Part shown: positions 12,806-22,400 of the stretch, piece by piece
Layout: every line of letters starts with the position of its first letter
How positions within the stretch are numbered: position 1 is the first letter of the stretch
Source: Zonotrichia leucophrys gambelii
Taxonomy: Eukaryota > Chordata > Aves > Passeriformes > Passerellidae
Direction of reading: 5' to 3'
DNA: 64,000 nt
Assembly (NCBI RefSeq): GCF_028769735.1
Contig: NC_088179.1
Coordinates: forward strand, 2,046,001-2,110,000
Position numbers and translations under genes: made by a program
Notes under the pieces: model-generated
What the model saw: the letters and a program-made list of their open reading frames with translations, nothing else
Database searches by the model: none
Told to the model about the DNA's origin: nothing

Positions 12806-13497
12806 GGCAGAGAGCTGTGGTCCATTGAGCTGTGCGTGCAGGATGGCCTCGTTGATGGAGCTCCAGATACCCGCCAGGGCCGTTTCCAGCTCGTGCGAGG
12901 CAGCCATTTCATTGGTGAGATATTCCAGCGTGGAGATGAACTCCCTCCACGGAGCATCCAGCTCTGCCACGCTGGCCAGGCAGCCCCTCATGACATTGAG
13001 GCAGTATCCCACGCAGGGCCTGATGAGGGTGAGCCCCTGGCAGTGCGGGCAGTACTGCATCCTCACCAGGGCCCGGCTGCACTCCTTGCTCAGCGCCGCA
13101 TGCTCCGTGCTGTTGATCACCTCGATGCCCAAGCTCAGCGCCTGGCTCAGCATCCTGCTGGCCCACAGAGATCTGGACAGCTCTGTAACCATGTTTTTAG
13201 AGTAGTGTCCAAAAGGATTGATGTCTTGCCTTGTGAGCCGCAGACACTCGGTGTAGTCCTCTGACAGATCTGTAATTCCTGGGTTTATGAGCCGGCTGTA
13301 CACCAGAGGAAAGAGGCTGTCAAAGAACCGCAGAACTGCGCTTTCCACCGTGGTCTCTGCACCCAGAATGTAGAGAGAGATGTCTGTAAAAAGCTCCTTA
13401 ACGGGCTCTGCTGCTTCTTTTGCCATAGGTCTGTAAGCTGTCTCAAACAGGGAACTCGTGCGGTTCTCAGCAAAGCGAAGCAAAGACTCAAAGGCCT
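12803..13497 (-). CDS. GPC5: Glypican-5 internal coding exon (probably exon 3)
   Basis: Glypican-5 is a GPI-anchored heparan sulfate proteoglycan of the cell surface that modulates growth-factor and Hedgehog signalling. Seen here: 695 bp open on the minus strand, bounded by a pyrimidine-rich acceptor ending TTTTAG and a GTAAGT donor. The exon starts with the last two bases of a split codon and ends on a codon boundary. The 231 complete codons hold seven cysteines, including the clusters YCPHCQGL and PCVGYCLNVMRGC, the core FFDSLFPLVYSRLINPG, and two N-glycosylation sequons (NRT near residue 11 and NST further on). The wording MQYCPHCQGL and the HAQLNG end fit GPC5 better than its closest paralogue GPC3. 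There is no start or stop codon, because signal peptide, glycosaminoglycan sites and GPI signal are on other exons outside the window. The coding sequence is GC-richer than its surroundings and shows no break. GPC3 is the main alternative; membership of the GPC3/GPC5 subfamily is near certain. Confidence 0.93.
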
Positions 13498-13522
13498 CTA
13501 AAAGGGAGCAGGGGAGAGAAAG
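13498..13522 (-). promoter_or_regulatory. GPC5: Splice acceptor of the GPC5 exon
   Basis: Read on the minus strand this is a run of C and T ending TGCTCCCTTTTAG directly before the exon. A second AG two bases into the exon could serve as an alternative acceptor but would shift the frame, so the first AG is preferred. Confidence 0.85.
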
Positions 13523-15010
13523 AACCAGAGGTTAATGGCAGGCACCTGAAACCCTAATCACAGGACTAACACTGTCCTGAAAAGGAGCTTCAATAGTTAC
13601 ATGGAATCTGCAATATCAGTGCAATAGGAGGTAATACAGCTTTCAGCAGTAATGTGATTAAAGGGACTCCCAAGTATTGCCTGTGCATAACAAAGACAAC
13701 ACTTAACAATTGTTTTTCTTAAAAAAAGATGAGACTGCTCTCACTAGCCAGACCCTGATCCACCAAGGACTCACACAGATTCCAGGCCAGGGATGGAGCA
13801 CAGTCCAGGGCTGTGTAAGGTGGTTTTTAGAACTCACACTGCATTTGGGCAGTTCAGCTGGGTACACTTCCAAAGCATCCCTCAGCTCAATTGTGAGGCA
13901 ACTGAATACACACAGAAGCTGAAGGTTTTGTTTCATAATTCTTGAGTAGGTGGCTGAGAGGCACTTCTTGCAAAGTACAACTCCAAAAGGAAGGAAAAGA
14001 ATATTGCTGTGTGAATAAATTCTCTCCCCATTAACACTGGCCATGTCTGGACACCAGCCCGTGATTGGGGAGGACTTGACACCATGTCCACTATGACCCA
14101 AAGCCAAAGTGAAATAAACCAATCAGGAAAACATTATCTCCTTTAATTACACCATTTCTAAGTGGCCTAAGAAAAAAATAATATTTAAGGAGTTCCACAG
14201 TTAACACATTTCAAATGGCACACGGCAAGTATTATACCCCCAAACTACTGACTGGGGTGCTAGAATTCATGGCCAGGGCAAGGAAAGGATCAGTTTTCTA
14301 GATTATTTTTAATGACACAGAAGACAGTAATCCACACCATTCCCACTGCTTTCTTTGGAAGCTCTCCAACAAAAAGCCTCTGACATAAATCATCCTTGCA
14401 CTCCTCTGGGTGGCAAGCAGCTCCAGGCGAGGCAGATCTGTCACTCCATTCCTCCTGAGGCCTGGCCAGATAATGGGGTTTGGTCTAATCCTCCTCTCCA
14501 TTCATGGCAGCGTGGCTGTGTGATTCCCTGCTCTGCAGCACAGCCCCGGATCACGCAGAGATCAGCCCCACAGTACACAGCTGCAGATCAGCACAGCCTG
14601 GCAAGGCTCTGCAGCAAAGCCTGCCCTGTGCCATCCCTGGGACAGCTCCCTGGGCAGCTGACTCCTGCTAGGATTGCATTACAATCCCTTTTAGCACACA
14701 GTGTGCTTTAACTACACTGATAACACAGCACAGCTCACTGGACAGCCATCAGCAGCATTGTGAACACACACGCTGCAAAAAATCACTGCAGCACTCACAC
14801 TGGGATTACAGCAGCTAATAGCTTGGAAGGGTTTATAAAATCCTAGAAATTAAGGAAGCAGATACACTCCAGTTGAAAAAGATGACAGTACATTCTTGGC
14901 AGGGAAACACCTTGCCAACTTTCAGACTGAAGCAGAGCTGACAACAATTCTGAAAATTGGATCCAGGATAGGAATCTTGACACAACCTAAACTGTGGCTT
15001 GTTGTGTGCT
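13523..15010. other. Unassigned intronic sequence between the GPC5 exon and LTR copy B
   Basis: Nothing recognisable apart from a moderately GC-rich stretch at about 14400-14690. No splice-bounded open frame was found. Confidence 0.55.
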
Positions 15011-15016
15011 ACTGCA

Positions 15017-15400
15017 TGTCACAGACATCTTTTATTCAAAATTCTTTCTTTAAGATTTTTCCTCAGGAGAAGCTGGGAGGCCTCAGGGACAAAATATAAA
15101 CATTTATTATCTGCTGCTGTGGAATGCAACAGGTGCATCTGTGATTGGTCTCATGTGGTTGTTTCTAATTAATAGCCAGTCACAGTCAGCTGGCTCAGAC
15201 TCTCTCTGAGACACAAACCTTTGTTATTCATTCCTTCTTTTTCTATTCTTAGCTGGCCTTCTGATGAAATCCTTTCTTCTATTATTTTAGTATAGTTTTA
15301 ATATAATATATATCATAAAATAATAAATCAAGCCTTCTGAAACATGGAGTCAGATCCTCATCTCTTGCCTCATCCTCAGACCCCTGTGAACACGGTGACA
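15017..15400 (+). mobile_element. Solo LTR, ERVK-like family, copy B
   Basis: A 384-bp element from TGTCACAGAC to ACGGTGACA with perfect 6-bp target-site duplications ACTGCA (15011-15016 and 15401-15406). AATAAA lies at 15322-15327. It is antisense to GPC5 and inverted relative to copy A. A 67-bp block (15107-15173) is the exact reverse complement of 12408-12474 in copy A. No internal viral sequence remains. Confidence 0.9.
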
Positions 15401-15406
15401 ACTGCA

Positions 15407-16984
15407 CACTGTTAAAAGAGGTTTTCGTTTGCCACATCACCTCTATATGTTTATTTCTAAAGGAAACCAAAACATTGTTTTTATAGTACTAAAAACTCAA
15501 TAGAAATATTACAAAACATAAAAACAGGTGTTTAAGTTTCCTCTCTATGCACGGTCCCTTACAGATATTCAGCTTATCATTAAATTATGGGAGCAGGGAC
15601 TGCTGTCTGCAATGCCACCAATCTCACTCTCTTCCTTTATGTGCCATATCCATAAAGGCACAACTGCAGGCATCACTCTCCATACCTGAAAACTATATGA
15701 AATTCATTTATCAATGTGCTAGCATCATTATTTTCAAGAAAATAAAAGCCGCAGTGAAACATACAACCAAACCATCCACTGGCACCATACATCCCAAAAA
15801 AAGAGATTTCAGCAGATTCCTGGGATACTAAGTTGCAGGCTAGAAACCATGTAGTATTTTATTTTCAAACCTCTTAATGTGAAAATTCTGCATTCTATTA
15901 AATAAAATTCCACATTATTTTGAGACAAGCGTGAAATCATGATATATAATAATGACATTTATTTTTCATGGCGTAAAGGAAAAATTGTGATAACAAATAG
16001 CTTCATTCCTCCTCCAAGAAGAGCCCTCACACCAAAAACATGGCACAAAAATACTTCTTGGAATAACAGATATGCTGCAAACCCCTGTAAGGCATCATTG
16101 CTTCCTTATAACCAGTGGTCAGACACGAAACGTGACTTGTGCCTGAGGGCAATTACATTTCAGAAGGAAATTTGCAGGTCTTTTTCCATTTTTAAGGCAT
16201 TAAGAGGTGTTTGAGACAATCAAATTACTGTTCTTAGGCCTTTAAATCAGAAATTGTTTAAAGGGGCTTCATGCAGTCAAATTTGGCAACAATGGACAGC
16301 TTGAGTTTTGGCTGTATAGGGCAGGAGCTGCTGAGGTGATTAATTATCTGCTTTTTAGTGCTCTTTGTGTGGTACTTTGTACAAAGTTTCTAAACTCCAA
16401 GGAAGGTTTATCATATCTGCAAGATCAGCTTCTCATCTATGCTGTCAAATACAGCAAACTCCAGACAGTTATGAACTCACAAAAAGCTGAATTCTATGCC
16501 TAAAGATACACTGGGAGAATTATTTGATCATCTTTCACTGCCTTTGGCTTCAACACAACCCTACCCAGCAGCATGGAATATATTGCAAATATATCAATTC
16601 TGAACAGAAATAAACCTTAACTGAAATAATCCAACACTTGATGAAAATATCAAATTTAGAAGTTTTTTGTCTTCCACTTGTATTAAAACAAATAGGAAGG
16701 TAGGGAGCAAGGTTTGTTCCCATGCTGCTGAAAAATCCCTTTTTGATTTAAGACTACAGGAAAAGTGAAATGACAATTAGTTTTGAATTTTGAATGCCCA
16801 CACTGGTGACTACTTAATGAAAGGCTGCATCACCTGCCATGGGGAGAATTTTTTTCAAACCATGTGCTCACGGATGATAGTCATCGTGTCTTTTCCTGGA
16901 AGGTTCTGCAAGATTTCCAATGGAAAGGGGCTCAGTTTGGTACTAATTCCTCAGAGGTAATGCAATTAATATGTGTAATTAATG
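15407..16984. other. Unassigned intronic sequence
   Basis: AT-rich sequence with no recognisable feature. The last 100 bases or so before 16985 may still be retroviral, since the reverse-transcriptase similarity has no sharp left edge. Confidence 0.5.
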
Positions 16985-17420
16985 CAGATATGCTTGCACC
17001 TTACTGCCCTGCAAGAATTAGTCACAGAACATTTGCAAGTGGGACATATTGAAGAATCATTCAGCCCCTGGAATACCCTTGTTTTTGTAATGAAAAAGAA
17101 ATTGGGAAAATTGAGACTTTTACAAGATTTACAGCAGATAAATGCTGTAATGGCAACAATGGGAGCTTTACAACCAGGCCTTTCTACACCTACAGTGATA
17201 CCACAGGAATAGCAAATAGTTTTCATTGATTTGAGAGACTGTTTCTTCACTATTCCATTGGCTGAGCAAGACAAAGAAAAATTTGCTTTTCCTGTGCCTT
17301 CCACAAATCATGCTGAACCCAATGAAAGATATCAATGGAGGGTACTCCCACAAGGCATGAAAAATTTGCTGACGACTTGTCAATGGTTTGTGGCACAGGC
17401 CTTGTCAAAAGTCACTTGAC
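16985..17420 (+). pseudogene. Endogenous retrovirus pol fragment (reverse transcriptase, N-terminal part)
   Basis: In the second plus-strand frame the conceptual product matches the fingers and first palm region of a retroviral reverse transcriptase. A segment with SPWNT is followed by a [15 protein letters not shown] stretch, then motif A (FIDLRDCFF, about 17222-17250), then a [10 protein letters not shown] stretch near 17330. The wording resembles class II (betaretrovirus/ERVK-like) pol. The frame has an in-frame TAG at 17210-17212. The homology stops before the catalytic YxDD box, so the copy is truncated and dead. It lies antisense to GPC5. No gag, env or primer-binding site was seen. The LTRs downstream from 17631 need not belong to it, because about 210 bp of unrelated-looking sequence intervenes. 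Confidence 0.85.
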
Positions 17421-17630
17421 TCCAGCACAGGTGCTTAAACCCAGCTCACCCCTGGAAGTTCCCATCTGTCCTGTTTGGGTCATGGAATGAGCTGTGGGCA
17501 CAAGCCCAGCTCAAAATCCATGCAGGGTTTGCTGCTCCCGTGGCAGCATCCGCAAGCATCCCCTGTGCTGGGCTCCAGCTGCTGCCAGCCCTCAATGCAC
17601 CCAAACTGGATGATGCTCACTCTGACACAC
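17421..17630. other. Unassigned sequence between pol fragment and nested LTRs
   Basis: About 210 bp, richer in G and C than its surroundings, with no family resemblance that I can see. It may be residual retroviral sequence or host intron. Confidence 0.4.
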
Positions 17631-17712
17631 TGTCCTGGCTTACCCATATGATGCTTTTATCCCCAGCTGTCTGTTCTGTTTATGCTGAATAAGAAGTTTT
17701 GCACCTTTAGGA
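17631..17712 (+). mobile_element. ERVL-like solo LTR, 5' part (interrupted)
   Basis: Begins TGTCCTGGCTTACCC, an avian LTR-style terminus, and matches in inverse the end of the segment at 18312-18868 (TCAGGACA). It breaks off at 17712 where a different LTR begins. The left flank ends CACAC, and the bases after the far end are TACAC, a 5-bp duplication with one mismatch. Confidence 0.7.
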
Positions 17713-18311
17713 TGTGAAAAATGTATATTTTATGACTGGCTTTTCGCAAATATTAAAATGAATATTATATGTGTTGTGTTAGAAAGTAATGCTGTATTAA
17801 TTCTCTTAAGTACTGTGTTAAATATAGTTTTAGGTTATAAAAATTGTTAAAATAGAAACTATGCTATGTAGGAGACTTTTTTTAAAGAAAGGACTCACAG
17901 CAACATAGCAGTCACAAGACACCTGAATCTTTCAGAGAAAGAATTTATTGCCCCATTATCAGAAGAAATGAACTTCTTCCCGCCTCGAGGGTGCTGTCAG
18001 GATTCAGAGGAAGAAGCTGACACTGCCCAGACAGAATCCTGTGTTTGAATGGAATTTATGCATCATGTATGAGGTGTATGAATATGCAACAGGCTGTTGT
18101 TCTTAAGGGTTAATCCTCTGTTAATGGGTGTCCTTTTTCGGGCTCGTGCTGCCCATAAAAAGGTACCCAGACATCCATAGCTCTTTGTTTCTACTGTCGT
18201 AATTCATATTGTCCAAATTATTATTACCCTAATTGTATTACTCTTTTTATAACCATTTTATTACTATTAAACTTTTAAAATTTTAAAAACAAGTGATTGG
18301 CGTTTTTCACA
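17713..18311 (+). mobile_element. Solo LTR (ERVK-like) nested in an older LTR
   Basis: A 599-bp element with inverted ends, TGTGAAAAA at the left and TTTTTCACA at the right. A TATA-like CATAAAAA sits near 18154 and an ATTAAA polyadenylation signal at 18266-18271. The four bases AGGA occur on both sides (17709-17712 and 18312-18315), compatible with a decayed target-site duplication. Sequences either side join into one ERVL-like LTR, showing that this element inserted later. Confidence 0.75.
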
Positions 18312-18868
18312 AGGACTTGTTCTAGAGAGTGAAGGGGGGAGAGGAGAAGCTCAGTTTGTTTTCAGACACTGCACTCACTCCTCCACATTCCTGCTCCTGG
18401 ACTGTGCTGTCTGTGGATGGACAGACAGCGGGACAGAGCTCTCCTTTGCTTTAGTTAGTTTAGCTAGCTGAGGCAGAGAAGTTCCCTGGACTGTGGGGTT
18501 TTTCCCTTTTCTCTGGCCCTGTTTAACCTGTTCTGGATGAACACCCAGGGGAGCACCGGCAGCTGCACCTGTGGCCACCGGGCCGGGCCTGGCCTGCGGC
18601 ATTGCCAGCACTGAGGGACTGACAGAGCCTGAGTGAGCTGAGCTGCAACCCGGGGAGGGACTGCCTCAGTTTGTCATCTCTTTTGGAGCAACAAGGGGTT
18701 TTACTGTTTAATATTATTTAGGTTTTATTGTTTAATAAACAGGGTTTTTCCACTCTTCACCAAGGAGGTATTTTCTCCCGGACCAGTGGGGGGGAGAGCC
18801 TGATTGAATCTGCTTTCCTAGAGGAACCCCTTTGGGGGTCTGTCCAAAATTTGCTCTGAATCAGGACA
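18312..18868 (+). mobile_element. ERVL-like solo LTR, 3' part
   Basis: Continuation of the LTR begun at 17631. AATAAA lies at 18734-18739, followed by an R/U5-like stretch with TTTCTCCCGGACCAGT and the end AATCAGGACA. The two parts total about 640 bp. Family assignment rests on remembered similarity to avian ERVL LTRs. Confidence 0.7.
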
Positions 18869-19144
18869 TACACACATGAAGTGTGGAACAGAATTCCCCA
18901 ACTAGTTAAAGTCAGAAAGGGGGATGTTTATGGACAGCACTGGGCACAAGGGGAATAATTTCCCAAACACATGTGCAAAACATCATAGGCACCAGCTATT
19001 TATCTAAAAAGCCTTACATGCCCATATAATCACCCAAAATGCCTAATACATATTCATTACCTAACCCCACCTATCCCTGCTTTGTATTAAAATGTATTTA
19101 AATGAGTCCAAAGTTCCTTTTATGTCTGTGCAGTCTCCTGATTG

Positions 19145-19430
19145 AATTGGTGTGGTGGGTTTGAAATGGGTGGGTGGGTTCTGGAATGGGACCCTGGATT
19201 CTGAACTGGGACAGTGGGTTCTGAAACGGGACAGTGGGTTCTGAACTGGGACAGCGGGTTCTGGAATGGGTCAGAGGGTTCTGGAATGGGGTGGTGGGTT
19301 CTGAACTGGGACAGCGGGTTCTGGTATGGGGCACTGGGTTCTGAAATGGGACAGCGGGTTCTGAACTGGGACAGCGGGTTCTGGAATGGATCAGAGGGTT
19401 CTGGAATGGGGTGGTGGGTTCTGGAACTGA
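19145..19430 (+). repeat. G-rich 20-bp minisatellite, about 14 units
   Basis: Units of the type CTGAACTGGGACAGCGGGTT repeat in register every 20 bp, with variants such as CTGGAATGGGTCAGAGGGTT. There is a higher-order period of 120 bp: 19241-19303 recurs at 19361-19423 with one difference. Units lack stop codons, so both strands read as long pseudo-proteins with a 20-residue period; these are not genes. GGG occurs every few bases on the plus strand, the template strand for GPC5. Confidence 0.93.
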
Positions 19431-22400
19431 GGTCTGCTGAGGTCAAAGTGACCCTTTACTTTTGCCTTGTTGGCAGGCTTTGGACCCCTTGGCTATAGCC
19501 CAAGTTTGGGGGCCCAGGTGCAGCCACGGTCCTCTTCTTTTTCACAATTAAATCTTCATCCCATCCTGCTTTTTTAAACACATAAAGACAGGCAGGTGAT
19601 ATATAACCCTAGCCTTAACTACTTTATCTGCTAATAATTAACTATCCCTTATTATTTCTACTCTTCTTGCTATACTTTGAATTGTTTCTATCCCCCCCAC
19701 TTAATCTAGCTAAACTTTTAAACTCTTTCAGTTTGTTTAAACCCTTGATTCACACACAGATGGACAAACATTGCTTTGCAGGTACAGCATTAGTGCTTGT
19801 TGATCCCAAGCATGGCACAGCTTGGTTGGGAGCAAGACAGAAACACACCCACCCTGACACAGAGCACACTTGCCTTCTCCTCAGCCAGCAGCTACACCTC
19901 AAATTCCTCCTGCAATGAGAATCGCAAAAATTCCTGACTTATCTCACACCAGCTTCTGCACTGTAACACTGCTGGCTTCTTCAGTGGGATTTAATGCTGG
20001 TTTAAATCCACTGCACGTCACAAAATGCTGCAAGGATGGAAATGTTTCTGCTGAGGAATCGTGCTACAGGGAGAAACAAATGCAGGAGGAATGTGTCAAT
20101 CTGCTCAGGGCTGGGGCACCAGCATTCTCCAAATATCTCCTCTATTTTCCCACCACCTGGGGGTCTATTTGGGGAAAAACAGGTAGATATTAAGTTTCTC
20201 ATGTCGCATAAACACCACATTCACCAACTTGCATGACTTCCTTTCAGCAGGAATAGCTGCTTGAGTTTTATAACGGCCGTCACCTCTGTTTTAGTCTAAT
20301 CAAGTGCAACAGCTCTCCAAGTTTGTGTCCACCTCTCCTCCTGCACTCTTATTGTTCAAACAAGAACCAAAGATGCAGAAGTGTCACAGATCCATTTGCC
20401 ACTCTTTCTGCCACAAAAATCTTCCTGGGTGTGTTTATTTTCATCAGGCCCTGAGACAAGCAGCAACACAAGCTCAAGGAAAGGTGTGAGCAGAGGATTC
20501 AGTGCAGTGCACAGAGCTGGTGAATGCAGAGCCTGCATTCAGAGCTGCCCTCATCTCATGTGCCCTGGATTCCTTACAGAGCATGGAAGCAGCAGATGTG
20601 GTCTCAGGAACACACACAGATAGGAGCTTTCCAAGAAAATCTGAACTGACATATGATAGCCATGCTTAGAGCAGGTTCATTTGCTTTCCTCACTCCTTCA
20701 ACTATTGAGATCAAACCTTCACAAACTATTGAGAGCCTTATTCTGCAAGCAGCTGTGAGGTTCAGATGGAGAGCATTAGGCAAGGTTAAGCAACATCCAC
20801 CTTGCTGGATTATGATTTACCCCAAACCTACATTCTTTTCTCTCCAGAGATCCAACGCAGAAATATTAGCATGGAAACAATCTCACCAAAACAAAGGCAA
20901 CCTAAACACCAGACACCTCTGCCCACAGAGGATTATTTCAGAGTAGCTGAGGCTTAGATATCAATTCCTGAACCCAGAGTCCTAACACTCAATGCAAACC
21001 ACAACACACCTGTGTGAAAGGGAAGTCACTGCCACTGCCACCAGACCTCAGTGTGCCACTCCAAAAGAAAAAAAAAGGAAACTTTTACATTATAAACACC
21101 ACGAAAAGATTTAACAATGCTCATAACCCAGAACTATCTATACAGACTCTATACAGAAATAACATCTGTGTACATTTTAGATTTTGACTGTAATGACGAA
21201 AGAAGAATGACAAATTTAAGTAGCTCCATTATTTGTTTGGTCTCTCAGGACCGCACTAATATTTGGCTCCTTTCCTTTCAACATCTTGCATTTATTACAG
21301 AGTTCCAGAATGAATGAAAGCTACACTTGGTTGAACAATGGCTTCCTTTTCATGCTTTCACGTCCATTAAGATTTCTGCATCTTTACAGCTTGCCAAAAT
21401 AAAGAACAACATGTTAATATTTTGCAGCAGTAGAATTTAGGTACAAACTGTTTGCAATGTGCTATGGGGAGAACAATGTACAAAGCAGAAAAATCACACC
21501 CAGACACATATCTACATGGCACACAAATAATAAAATATGGGTGTATGATGATTTCTAAACAAGTTTAAAAGAATATGAACAAAGAGTGCTTAAAAACCAT
21601 CATTAAATGAGATGAACAAGAGGTTGGAGTTGGTTTTTTTCAGATTACTTTAAAAAAGAATGTAAGAGCAAAGGAAATTGTGTCATGTTTGCAAAGAAAG
21701 AACTCAAAATCCATTCATTCATTCTTACATTCATTCAACTGCTTTGGCAAACAACTTCATGTAACTTTCAGCTGAATTTCAATTCTGTGACATTTTGCTA
21801 GGAGCAAAATTTCCAAGCCTTCAAAGTTTCCTACTTATCTTCCTTATTTATCTTCCTGCAGAACACAGGACCAAAGCTCTTTATTGATACCCTACTTTCC
21901 TACGTGCCTTGCTGGTTTTAGAATGGCAGTCTCCCTACACATAAACACAATTGCTCTTGATGAAGCTGATGAGAAATTACATGTTAATAAACACATGTTA
22001 ATAAACATGTCTAGTGAGAGAATGATGTCTACCACATCCTGGCTGACACATCACCAGCACTTGCAGGAAACACAAGTAACCTTGCTCTAAAACCATTCTG
22101 GGCCAGAAAAAACCCTGGAAGTGCTCAGAAGCATCTCTTGGTCCCTATTCACCTCCTGAAGCTGCTTTTAATAAGGCAGGGCCAAAACAGTTTCAGAAGT
22201 AAGCAAGCAACATCAGTTTTGGCAAGAGGGGGGGGAAAAAGTTTGAATTTACTCACCTTGACAGTTTTTAGAGTTCATCAGTCCTTCACAATATAGACCA
22301 GATGGGGAAAAAAGCAGCTTTCCATTGCTGTGCATAGGGGTGAGGTCTTTATTTAAGAGTCTCCTCTTGTCTACATTGACAACATCAGATAAATACCCTG

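Noticed and set aside
12740..13264. Plus-strand open frames of 174 and 133 codons across the GPC5 exon
   Set aside because: They are antisense shadows of the GC-richer coding exon; only the minus-strand frame carries glypican motifs and splice sites.
12788..13497. Assignment of the exon to GPC3 instead of GPC5
   Set aside because: The two are close paralogues, but the YCPHCQGL and GYCLNVMRGCLA wording fits GPC5 better. A reciprocal protein search would settle it.
17713..18311. Treating this LTR as the 3' LTR of the pol fragment at 16985
   Set aside because: The LTR lies inside another LTR with sequence either side that rejoins, so it inserted there independently; no polypurine tract or env links it to the pol fragment.
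19145..19430. CRISPR-like array of regular repeats
   Set aside because: Units are contiguous with no unique spacers, and the host is a vertebrate.
19098..19498. Repetitive proteins on both strands of the minisatellite
   Set aside because: The 20-bp units lack stop codons in any frame, so long periodic frames arise automatically; there is no start context, splice site or family.
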